Source: an uncultured Pseudomonadota bacterium (lineage in GTDB: Bacteria; Pseudomonadota; Gammaproteobacteria; Xanthomonadales; Ahniellaceae). Taken from it: 26,609 nt of DNA. Each line of letters starts with the position of its first letter. Position 1 is the stretch's first letter. The stretch is taken from the NCBI GenBank assembly GCA_937996755.1, contig CALKUS010000119.1:1-26609 (forward strand). Direction: 5' to 3'. The notes beneath the pieces are model-generated. The model saw only the letters and a list, made by a program, of their open reading frames with translations. It had not been told where the DNA came from and ran no database searches. Shown here piece by piece: positions 6,168 to 13,115 of the stretch. Made by a program: the position numbers and the translations under genes.

Positions 6168-7420
6168 AACGCTTCCTTCGTGCTCGGCAGCAGCGTGCCT
6201 TCGCGCTTCACGGCCTGGCGCAGCGCACGTGCCGTCGACTTGAAGCACGCTTCGACCATGTGGTGCGTGTTCTCGCCCGTCACGCGCAGGTGCAGCGTGG
6301 CGCGAAGGCCGTCGGCGAGCGAGCGGAAGAAATGCGGCACGAGCTCGGTGGGAAGGCCGCCGACGGATTCGCGCGGGAAGCGGCCTTCGAAGACGAAGTA
6401 CGGGCGTCCACCGAGGTCGAGCAGCGCTCTTGCGCTCGCTTCGTCCATCGGCAATTCGAATTCGCAGGTTGTACTGCACCCCACCCTGCCCTCCCCTGCA
6501 TTCGGAGGGGAGGGAAATGACTGGGCGCCTGCGCTCGCAGGGGAGGGTTCAAGAGCGCTTGTCTCCCTCCCCTGCGAACGCAGGGGAGGGTTGGGCTGGG
6601 GTGCACTACTGCGCAGTTCGGCCTCTGGAGCATCCGTCAGTGGCGAGAATCCGTAGCGCGCGATGCCGCGCTTCTCGCCGAGCGCCTGCGCGAGCGCCTC
6701 GCCGAGCGCGAGCGCGGTGTCCTCGACGACGTGGTGCTCGTCGACGTGCAGGTCGCCCGTCGTGTGCACGGTGAGCGCGAAGCCGCCGTGGCGGCCGAGC
6801 TGCTCCAGCATGTGGTCGAAGAAGCCGACGCCGGTCGCGACGGTCGCGGGCGCCTCGCGGTCGAGGTCGACGGCCACGCGCACGCGCGTCTCGGCGGTGT
6901 TGCGCTCGACGGCCGCCGCGCGCTCGGCGCGGACGATCGCACGCGCGATCGCGGGCCAGTCGCCGTCCGTGCCGAGGCGGAAGCCGCGTACGCCCAGGTT
7001 GCGCGCGAGCTCGACGTCGGTGTCGCGGTCGCCGACCACGGCGCTGCGTGCGAAATCGAGGCGGCCTTCGCGCAGGTAGTCGAGCAGCATGCCGACCGCC
7101 GGCTTGCGGCCCGGGCCCGGCGCGAGCGCCGTGGTCGAATCGACGTGGACGGCGCTGAACGACACGCCCTGCGTCTCGAGGATCTCGAGCAGCAGCCGCT
7201 GCGGCGGCTCGAACGCCGTCACCGGGAACGACGCGCTGCCGAGCCCGTCCTGGTTCGTCACCATGACCAGCTCGAAGCCGGCGTCGCGCAACGCGCGCAG
7301 CGCGGGCACCACGTCGCGCACCAGCCGAAACTTCGCGAGCGAATCGACCTGCTCGTCGGCCGGCTCCTCGATCAGCGTGCCGTCGCGATCGACGAACACG
7401 ATCCGCCGCAACGCGTTCAT
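6164..7420 (-). CDS. hisB: HisB: histidinol-phosphatase / IGP dehydratase, with internal insertion
   Basis: A bifunctional 418-aa enzyme. Residues ~1-170 are a HAD phosphatase (IVFVDRDGTL with Asp11 and Asp13; MVTNQDGLG; GRKP; VVGDRDTD). The Cys/His zinc cluster of E. coli HisB is absent from the loop before GRKP. The rest is the IGP dehydratase, with metal-binding motifs FFDHMLEQ, DEHHVVED, PHFFRSLADG and ENTHHMVEACFK. Between RYGF and ELPMDE it carries ~63 extra codons (6458-6646), mostly a palindromic repeat element, without frameshift or stop. ATG 7420 overlaps the hisC stop as ATGA. All dehydratase catalytic motifs remain, so it is probably active. Confidence 0.93.
   Translation of the reverse strand: MNALRRIVFVDRDGTLIEEPADEQVDSLAKFRLVRDVVPALRALRDAGFELVMVTNQDGLGSASFPVTAFEPPQRLLLEILETQGVSFSAVHVDSTTALAPGPGRKPAVGMLLDYLREGRLDFARSAVVGDRDTDVELARNLGVRGFRLGTDGDWPAIARAIVRAERAAAVERNTAETRVRVAVDLDREAPATVATGVGFFDHMLEQLGRHGGFALTVHTTGDLHVDEHHVVEDTALALGEALAQALGEKRGIARYGFSPLTDAPEAELRSSAPQPNPPLRSQGRETSALEPSPASAGAQSFPSPPNAGEGRVGCSTTCEFELPMDEASARALLDLGGRPYFVFEGRFPRESVGGLPTELVPHFFRSLADGLRATLHLRVTGENTHHMVEACFKSTARALRQAVKREGTLLPSTKEAL
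6471..6609. repeat. Composite palindromic repeat inside hisB
   Basis: The ~139-bp element has inverted ends: GTACTGCACCCCA at 6471 on the plus strand against GTAGTGCACCCCA read inward on the minus strand from 6609. Inside are two hairpins built on CCCTCCCCT/AGGGGAGGG (6489-6514 and 6565-6590) and a third half-copy near 6537-6547. It is read through in frame by hisB. This organisation resembles clustered REP-like or MITE-like repeats. Confidence 0.8.
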
Positions 7421-8532
7421 GCCAGGTCGCCGAGTGCCCGGATCAGCGCATCCGTTTCCGCGGGCGTGCCGACCGTGGCGCGCAGGCAGTCGACGAGGCC
7501 CGGCTGCTTGGAGACGTCGCGCACCAGGATGTTCTGCGCGAGCAGCGCGGCATACGCGGCAACCGCGCTGTGCACGCGGAACGTCACGAAGTTCGCGTGC
7601 GACGGCAGCACTTCGCTCACGGCGGGGCAACGGCGCAGCGCGTCGGAGAGGCGCTCGCGCTCGTAGCGCAGCAGCTCGATGCGGCCGCGCGTCGCGCCGC
7701 GCCGGCCAGGCGACAGCGCCGCGATCGCGGCGTCGATGCTCGGCGTGGGCAGCGGGTACGGCGCCATGATCCGGCGCAGCAGCGCGACCACGCGCGGCGT
7801 GGCGATGAGCGCGCCGACGCGGGCGCCCGCGAGCGCGTGCGCCTTCGAGAGCGTGCGCATCACCGCGAGGTTGTCGCGGTCGCGCACATCCTCGGCGAGG
7901 CTGGCCTGGTCGGCGAACTCGACATACGCTTCATCGACGACGACGACCGCGTGCCCGCGCAGCGCGTCGGCCACGTCGAGCAGTGCGTCGGGCGACAGCA
8001 GCTCACCGGCGGGGTTGCCCGGGTTGCACGCGAACACGAGCTTCACGCGCGGATCGCGCGCGGCGGCGACGACGGCATCGACGTCGAGCGCGAACCCGCG
8101 TGCCGGCGAACGCGGCACCTCGATCGTGCGCACGCCCTGCACGGCCGCGCAGGTGGAGAAGTACATGAACGTGGGCGGGCTCGTGACGATCGCGTCGACG
8201 CCGGCGGCGCAGAACGCGCGCAGCAGCAGGTCGATCGCTTCGTCGCTGCCGCGCGTGGCGAGCACCTGCTCGACCGGCACGCCGTAGTACTCGGCCATCG
8301 CGAGCAGCAGGCGCGGGTCCTGCGGCTGCGGATAGCGGTTGAGCGTCACGTCCGCGTCGGGCGACCACGGCGATTCGTTCGCGTCCAGGCGAACGCCGCC
8401 GCCGGGCGCGAGCGAGCGCGCCGACGCATAGGGCACGAGCGCGAGGATTTCCGGTCGCGCGCGGGCGAGGATGCCCGCATCACGAACGTTCCCGCGCTCC
8501 GCCGATGGGATGTCCTCGTCGACCACCGTCAC
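7417..8532 (-). CDS. hisC: HisC: histidinol-phosphate aminotransferase
   Basis: This PLP-dependent class I/II aminotransferase converts imidazole acetol phosphate to histidinol phosphate. The 371-aa protein shows VRLDANESPW, NRYPQPQD, ATRGSDEAIDLLLRAF, PTFMYF, the CNPGNPAG loop, VVVDEAYVEF and the PLP lysine Lys230 in RTLSKAHALAGARVG, with a C-terminal LVRDVS and a LRATVGTPAE substrate-binding Arg. GTG 8532 overlaps the hisD stop as GTGA; the open frame continues upstream but only as hisD in another frame. The stop overlaps hisB as ATGA. Confidence 0.95.
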   Translation of the reverse strand: MTVVDEDIPSAERGNVRDAGILARARPEILALVPYASARSLAPGGGVRLDANESPWSPDADVTLNRYPQPQDPRLLLAMAEYYGVPVEQVLATRGSDEAIDLLLRAFCAAGVDAIVTSPPTFMYFSTCAAVQGVRTIEVPRSPARGFALDVDAVVAAARDPRVKLVFACNPGNPAGELLSPDALLDVADALRGHAVVVVDEAYVEFADQASLAEDVRDRDNLAVMRTLSKAHALAGARVGALIATPRVVALLRRIMAPYPLPTPSIDAAIAALSPGRRGATRGRIELLRYERERLSDALRRCPAVSEVLPSHANFVTFRVHSAVAAYAALLAQNILVRDVSKQPGLVDCLRATVGTPAETDALIRALGDLA

Positions 8533-9851
8533 GCTGCCCCCTCCAGTCGTACCGCCAACGCCCGCGCATGGGCTTCCAGTCCCTCGGCGCGCGCCATGGC
8601 GATCGCGTCCGGGCCGATCCGCGACAGGCCGTCCCGGGTCAGTGATTGCACCGTGATCGCGCGCTGGAAGCTTGCCACGGATACGCCGCTCGCTCCCCGT
8701 GCCGCACCGCCTGTCGGGAGCACGTGGTTGGTGCCGCTCGCATAGTCGCCGATCGCCTCGGGCGCCCAGTCGCCGAGGAACACGGAACCCGCTGCTCGCA
8801 CGGCCGGCAGCAGCGCGCGCGGCGCGCGCACCTGCAACGAGAGGTGCTCGGGCGCGTAGTCGTTCGCGACCACGACGGCCTCGCCTGGGTCGGCGACGCG
8901 CAACAGGCGCGCGCCAGCGAGCGCCGCTCGCGCGATCGCGCGGCGCGGCAGGCGCTCCAGCTGGCGTTCCAGCTCGGCACGCACCGCCGCGAGGAGGCCG
9001 GCGTCGTCCGACGCGAGGAGCACCTGCGAATCCTCGCCGTGCTCGGCCTGCGACAGCAGGTCGGCCGCGACGTAGCGCGGGTCGGCCGATGCGTCTGCGA
9101 TCACGAACAGCTCGGACGGGCCCGCCGGCAGGTCGATGGCCGCGCCTGCCGGGTCGGCGGCGACCTGGCGCTTCGCCTCGTCGACGCGCGCGCTGCCCGG
9201 GCCGAACACCTTGTCGCAACGCGGCACCGATTCCGTGCCGAACGCCATCGCTGCGATCGCCTGCGCGCCGCCGAGCGCGAAGACGCGCGACACGCCGAAG
9301 CGCTGCGCGACCCAGCACACGGCATCGTCGACGCCGCCGTCGGCGCGCGGCGGCGAGCACAGGACGGTTTCGCGCACGCCGGCGAGCTGCGCGGGCACGG
9401 CCAGCATCAATGCGGTGGAGGGCAGCGGTGCGCTGCCGGCCGGCACATAGAGCCCGGCGCGATCGAGCGCGCGCCACACGCGTTCGCAGCGCACGCCGGG
9501 CGCGGTGTCGAGCGCGCAGCCGGAAGGCGCCGTCGCCGCATGGAACGCGGCGATGCGCGCGGCGGCGCGTTCCATCGCCTCGGTGAGCGCGGGCGGGACG
9601 CGTGCGGCCGCCGTCGCGATGCGCTCCGGCGAGACCTCGATCGCGTCGAGCGCGACGCCGTCGAAGCGCGCGGTGAGTTCGCGCAATGCGGCATCGCCGC
9701 GCGCGCGCACGGTGGCGATCACGGCAGCGACGTCGTTGCGAACCGAATCGCGTGCGTCGTTCGCGGGCCGCGCGAGCGCCGCCGCGCGCGCGGCGGCGTC
9801 GAGCGTGCGCCAGTCGAGCACGGGCGGCATGGATCCGGCGATCGTGCTCAC
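8529..9851 (-). CDS. hisD: HisD: histidinol dehydrogenase
   Basis: HisD carries out the two-step NAD-dependent oxidation of histidinol to histidine, the last pathway steps. The 440-aa protein contains GLYVPAGSAPLPSTALML, FALGGAQAIAAMAFGTES, VFGPGSARVDEAKR, DLPAGPSEL, the zinc-site segment LLSQAEHGEDSQ, NDYAPEHLSL with the catalytic His, and GTNHVLPTGGAAR. GTG 9851 overlaps the hisG stop as GTGA; the internal ATG 7 codons later is the alternative. Length is typical for the family. Confidence 0.95.
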   Translation of the reverse strand: MSTIAGSMPPVLDWRTLDAAARAAALARPANDARDSVRNDVAAVIATVRARGDAALRELTARFDGVALDAIEVSPERIATAAARVPPALTEAMERAAARIAAFHAATAPSGCALDTAPGVRCERVWRALDRAGLYVPAGSAPLPSTALMLAVPAQLAGVRETVLCSPPRADGGVDDAVCWVAQRFGVSRVFALGGAQAIAAMAFGTESVPRCDKVFGPGSARVDEAKRQVAADPAGAAIDLPAGPSELFVIADASADPRYVAADLLSQAEHGEDSQVLLASDDAGLLAAVRAELERQLERLPRRAIARAALAGARLLRVADPGEAVVVANDYAPEHLSLQVRAPRALLPAVRAAGSVFLGDWAPEAIGDYASGTNHVLPTGGAARGASGVSVASFQRAITVQSLTRDGLSRIGPDAIAMARAEGLEAHARALAVRLEGAA

Positions 9852-10720
9852 AGCAGCTTCTCCGTCGGAACGACCAGCAGGTCGCGCGCACCCGCGCGAC
9901 GCATGGCCTCGAGGTGCGCCCACGTCACGTCGCCGCGGCAGACGGCCTGCACCGCGACGTCGTCGCCGCCGCCGTCGAGCGCCGTGACCGTGGTGCGCGG
10001 CGTGCCGGGCAGCAGGCTCGCGATCGCGGCGACCGCGACGCGCGGCGCCTGCAGCATGACCAGGCGCGATTCGCGCGCGGCGAGCACGCCGTCGATGCGC
10101 TCGGCGACGAGCGCCGCCAGCTCGCCGCGCGCGTCGCGCGGCAACGCGCCCGACGCGAGCACGGCTTCGCTCTCGCACACGACCGCGACTTCGCGCAGCC
10201 CGTTCGCGGCGAGCGTGGCGCCGCTCGATACGAGGTCGCAGACGAGGTCGGCCGTACCGAGGCGCGGCGCGATCTCCACCGAGCCGTTCAGCACGACGAC
10301 GGTCGCGTCGACGGCATTCGCCGCGAGCCACTCGGCGAGCAATGCCGGGTGACTCGTCGCGATGCGCTTGCCGGCCAGGCTCGCGGGCGAGTCGTAGCCG
10401 AATGCCTGCGGCACGGCCAGCGCGAGCCGACAACGGCCGAAGCCGAGCGCGCGCTTCTCCGCGATGCCTTCGCAGCCGCTTTCGCGCAGCACGTTGCGGC
10501 CGACGATGCCGAGCTCGCACGCGCCCGCGGCGAGCATCGCGGGCACGTCGTCGTCGCGCACGAGCAGCAGGTCGACGGGCGCATTCGTCGCGGGCAGCAC
10601 GAGCTCGTCGCCCGCGCCGCGGAATTCCAGGCCGCAGCGCGCGAGCAGGTCGCGCGAAGGCTGCGCCAGTCGCCCGCTCTTCTGCACCGCGATGCGCAGT
10701 CGCTCGCGTGGCGCGCTCAT
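9848..10720 (-). CDS. hisG: HisG: ATP phosphoribosyltransferase, long form
   Basis: HisG condenses ATP and PRPP, the committed and feedback-inhibited step. The 290-aa protein is the long, hexameric form: RLRIAVQKSGRL at the N-terminus, LLLVRDDDVPAMLAAGACELGIVGRNVL, RIATSHPALLAEWL, the PRPP-loop region GSVEIAPRLGTADLVCDLVSSGATL, and a C-terminal ~75-residue regulatory domain ending WAHLEAMRRAGARDLLVVP. Histidine probably inhibits it through that domain, as in the family. ATG 10720 overlaps the regulator stop as ATGA. HisZ is not needed for this form and none is present. Confidence 0.95.
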   Translation of the reverse strand: MSAPRERLRIAVQKSGRLAQPSRDLLARCGLEFRGAGDELVLPATNAPVDLLLVRDDDVPAMLAAGACELGIVGRNVLRESGCEGIAEKRALGFGRCRLALAVPQAFGYDSPASLAGKRIATSHPALLAEWLAANAVDATVVVLNGSVEIAPRLGTADLVCDLVSSGATLAANGLREVAVVCESEAVLASGALPRDARGELAALVAERIDGVLAARESRLVMLQAPRVAVAAIASLLPGTPRTTVTALDGGGDDVAVQAVCRGDVTWAHLEAMRRAGARDLLVVPTEKLL

Positions 10721-11037
10721 TGCGCATCTCCCGGCGGCGGCAGCGTGCGGTCCGCGGCGAGGCGGTAGCCGCCGTTGCCCTGCGCGAGGAAGCGCGCGAC
10801 GCGGCCGATCGTGGTGACGCTGACGCCGGTGCGCTCGTGGATTTCGCGATACGCCATGCCGCGCCGCAGCCACGGGATCACGCGCCAGCGATCGGACAGC
10901 GCCTCCAGCTCGGCGGGCGTGCAGAGATCGCGCAGGAACGCGCGCAGCTCCTCGACGCTCTTCAGGCTCAGCATCGCGCGATACAGCGAGGCCTCGGGAT
11001 CGATCTCGTCGCTGCCCTGCACGTGGCGGCGTTTCAT
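10717..11037 (-). CDS. TrpR-like (YerC/YecD family) transcriptional regulator, first gene of his operon
   Basis: A 106-aa all-helical protein related to the Trp repressor. The helices include LKSVEELRAFLRDLCTPAELEALSDRW, then a helix-turn-helix covering IPWLRRGMAYREIHERTGVSVTTIGRVARFL. It starts at ATG 11037 with GGAAGG 9 nt upstream and overlaps hisG as ATGA, so it is made with the pathway enzymes. In xanthomonads a gene of this family also sits ahead of hisG. The palindrome over the operon promoter is a natural operator, suggesting that it represses its own operon. The co-repressor is unknown; histidine would be logical. Confidence 0.88.
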   Translation of the reverse strand: MKRRHVQGSDEIDPEASLYRAMLSLKSVEELRAFLRDLCTPAELEALSDRWRVIPWLRRGMAYREIHERTGVSVTTIGRVARFLAQGNGGYRLAADRTLPPPGDAQ

Positions 11038-11046
11038 GGCGGTGCG

Positions 11047-11052
11047 CCTTCC
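11047..11052 (-). promoter_or_regulatory. Ribosome-binding site of the his-operon regulator
   Basis: GGAAGG on the minus strand lies 9 nt before ATG 11037. It is the only clear Shine-Dalgarno element at the head of the operon and supports that start; the downstream genes depend on overlap coupling. Confidence 0.6.
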
Positions 11053-11074
11053 GGGTCGTGTTGCACTGCGGCGT

Positions 11075-11098
11075 AATGTACTAATGCGTTATTACATT
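11075..11098. promoter_or_regulatory. Palindromic operator over the his promoter
   Basis: The 24-bp sequence starting AATGTA and ending TACATT is palindromic at 20 of 24 positions. It contains GTACTAA and TTATTAC half-sites reminiscent of the GTACTAG half-site of the TrpR operator. It begins with the -10 hexamer and ends on the first base of the -35, so a bound repressor would exclude RNA polymerase. Assignment to the TrpR-like protein is inference. Confidence 0.6.
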
Positions 11099-11103
11099 GG
11101 CAA
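11075..11103 (-). promoter_or_regulatory. Predicted sigma-70 promoter of the his operon
   Basis: TTGCCA (11098-11103) and TACATT (11075-11080) on the minus strand are separated by exactly 17 bp. Transcription would start near 11068, giving a leader of ~30 nt, too short for a histidine leader peptide and attenuator. Confidence 0.6.
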
Positions 11104-11254
11104 GAGGGGCGGCCACCCGGCGTTCAGAAAGCCGGCACGGGCCGTTCCCGGACAGGTGCGCCGCCCTCTCGTCGGGCGACCGCGCCGGATGTCGTGTGCC
11201 TTCACACGCGCGCGACGCCGACGCGGCACCATGCAGGCGAAGTCAGCGCTCGCC

Positions 11255-11260
11255 AGGGGA
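11255..11260 (+). promoter_or_regulatory. Ribosome-binding site of the diguanylate cyclase gene
   Basis: AGGGGA lies 10 nt before ATG 11271. It selects this start, which gives a clean signal peptide, over the longer open frame reaching back to 11097 into the his promoter. Confidence 0.6.
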
Positions 11261-11270
11261 AACCAGCACC

Positions 11271-13112
11271 ATGCATCGCGTGGTGGCGCGGTGGCAGGCC
11301 GGATTGCGGCGATGGGCAATCGCCCTGGTCGCCGCGCTCGCGCTGTCGCCGGCATTCGCGTCGGACGACCTCGAGTTGCGCCTCGATGCGTCGAGCTATG
11401 TCGTCGCGGCGAACCAGCTCGACTACCTCGTCGACGTCGACGGCGCGATGACCATCGACCAGGTGCGGGTCGCGCGCGAGCGCTTCTCGCCCGTGCAACG
11501 CACGCCGGCGACGTTCGGCTTCGCGAGCGGCGCCTACTGGTTCCGCCTGCCGCTGCACAACGTCGACCATCCCGGCGGCAAGTGGCTGCTCGCGATCGCC
11601 TACGCGCTGCTCGACCATGCCGACCTCTACACGGTGCATGCCGACGGGCGCGTCGACCGGTTCGAGTCCGGCGACCGCGTGCCGTTCGCGCAACGCGCGG
11701 TCAGCCATCGCCACCTCACGTTCCCGATCGCGATCGCCACCGGCGAGCGCATCGAGCTCTACCTGCGCGTGCGCACCGAAAGCTCGATGCAGGTGCCGCT
11801 CGAGGTGGTCGAGCTCGACACGTTCCTCGCGCGCACGCCGTCCGAGCACCTCGGCCTCGGCGTGTACTACGGCATCATGCTCGGCCTGCTCTGCTACAAC
11901 CTGCTGCTGTTCCTCTCGGTCGGCGACCGTACGTTCCTCTGGTACGTGCTCTACGTGGCCACGTTCGCGCTCGGCCAGCTCTGCCTCAACGGGCTCGCGT
12001 TCGAATACCTCTGGCCCACGCACCCCGCATGGGCGAACGTCGCCGTGCTGCTCTCGACGGGCACGGGCCTCGTCTGCATGCTCGTGTTCACGCGCCTGTT
12101 CCTCGGCCTCCAGCAGCGCCTGCCGCAAGCCGACCGCGTCTCGCGCACGCTCGTCGCGGCGCTGCTGGCGACGATGGCCGCCATACCCTGGCTCGGCTAT
12201 CGCGCCACGATCCTCGTCGAGACCGGCCTGGTGTTCGTCATCGCCGTGCTCATCGCCACGAGCGCGATCGTCGTGTACCGCCGCGGATTCCGTCCGGCAC
12301 GCAATTTCCTCATCGCGTGGAGCGTGCTGCTGCTCGGTGTGGTCTCGTACGCAAGCGTGTCGTTCGGCATCCTGCCAAAGCTGTTCATCACCGAGTACGG
12401 CATCCAGATCGGATCGGCGAGCGAGATGGTGCTGCTGTCGTTCGCGCTGGCCTACCGCATCAACACGCTGCGCGAGGAAAACCAGCGCATCCTGAGCGAG
12501 GCGCACGAACAGCTGGAAACGCGCGTCGCCGAGCGCACGCACGAGCTGGACAGCGCGATGCACCAGCTGCGCCAGCTCAACAACGCGCTGCGCGATTTCA
12601 GCCTGCGCGACGGGCTCACGACCGTGCACAACCGGCGCTACTTCGACGCGGCACTGCCGGAAGCCTGGGAACGCGCGCGCCGCGAGCACAAGCCGATGGC
12701 GCTGCTCATGGTGGATATCGACCGCTTCAAGCAGATCAACGACCGCCACGGCCACCTGGTGGGCGACGACTGCCTGCGCGCGGTCGCGCAGTGCCTGGTC
12801 GCGCAGCTCGCCCGGCGCGACGCGCACGTGGCGCGCTACGGCGGCGAGGAATTCGTGATCATCCTGGCCGACGCCGACAGCGAAGCCGCCGCGGCGCTCG
12901 CCGAGCGCATCCGCGCGGCCGTGCGGCAGCTGCACGTCGGCTCCGAGCTGGCAGGGCTCGAGCTCGCCGTCAGCATCGGCGTCGCCAGCTTCGTGCCGAA
13001 CGCGAACCTCGAGCCCAGCGACCTGATGCGGATCACCGACCGCGCGCTCTACGAAGCAAAGCGCGGCGGCCGCGATCGCGTCGTATCGCACCGCGATCTC
13101 GAATCGAGCTGA
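11271..13112 (+). CDS. 7TMR-DISM membrane-anchored diguanylate cyclase
   Basis: A 613-aa inner-membrane enzyme that makes cyclic di-GMP from GTP. Residues 1-30 are a signal peptide, ~40-175 a periplasmic 7TMR-DISM extracellular domain of the sugar-binding jelly-roll type (ASGAYWFRLPL, RIELYLRVRTESS), ~190-390 seven hydrophobic helices, ~400-440 a coiled coil (EENQRILSEAHEQLETRV) and ~445-605 the GGDEF domain. Its active site is GGEEF (524-528) preceded by RY, with MVDIDRFKQIND and DRALYEAKRGGRD. The RxxD inhibitory site is not canonical (RRDA at the expected place), so product inhibition may be weak. ATG 11271 follows AGGGGA. It probably links an outside ligand to lifestyle switching. Confidence 0.9.
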   Translation: MHRVVARWQAGLRRWAIALVAALALSPAFASDDLELRLDASSYVVAANQLDYLVDVDGAMTIDQVRVARERFSPVQRTPATFGFASGAYWFRLPLHNVDHPGGKWLLAIAYALLDHADLYTVHADGRVDRFESGDRVPFAQRAVSHRHLTFPIAIATGERIELYLRVRTESSMQVPLEVVELDTFLARTPSEHLGLGVYYGIMLGLLCYNLLLFLSVGDRTFLWYVLYVATFALGQLCLNGLAFEYLWPTHPAWANVAVLLSTGTGLVCMLVFTRLFLGLQQRLPQADRVSRTLVAALLATMAAIPWLGYRATILVETGLVFVIAVLIATSAIVVYRRGFRPARNFLIAWSVLLLGVVSYASVSFGILPKLFITEYGIQIGSASEMVLLSFALAYRINTLREENQRILSEAHEQLETRVAERTHELDSAMHQLRQLNNALRDFSLRDGLTTVHNRRYFDAALPEAWERARREHKPMALLMVDIDRFKQINDRHGHLVGDDCLRAVAQCLVAQLARRDAHVARYGGEEFVIILADADSEAAAALAERIRAAVRQLHVGSELAGLELAVSIGVASFVPNANLEPSDLMRITDRALYEAKRGGRDRVVSHRDLESS

Positions 13113-13115
13113 GCC

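Noticed and set aside
6471..6609. CRISPR-like array in hisB
   Set aside because: The repeats are palindromic, irregularly spaced and few. There are no spacers of equal length, and the stretch is translated as part of HisB.
8646..10352. Long plus-strand open frame antisense to hisD and hisG
   Set aside because: It is Arg-rich with no family motifs and lies over genes with complete catalytic motifs. Such frames are expected in DNA of this GC content.
11038..11074. Histidine leader peptide and attenuator
   Set aside because: There is no short frame with consecutive His codons and no terminator-like hairpin before the first gene.
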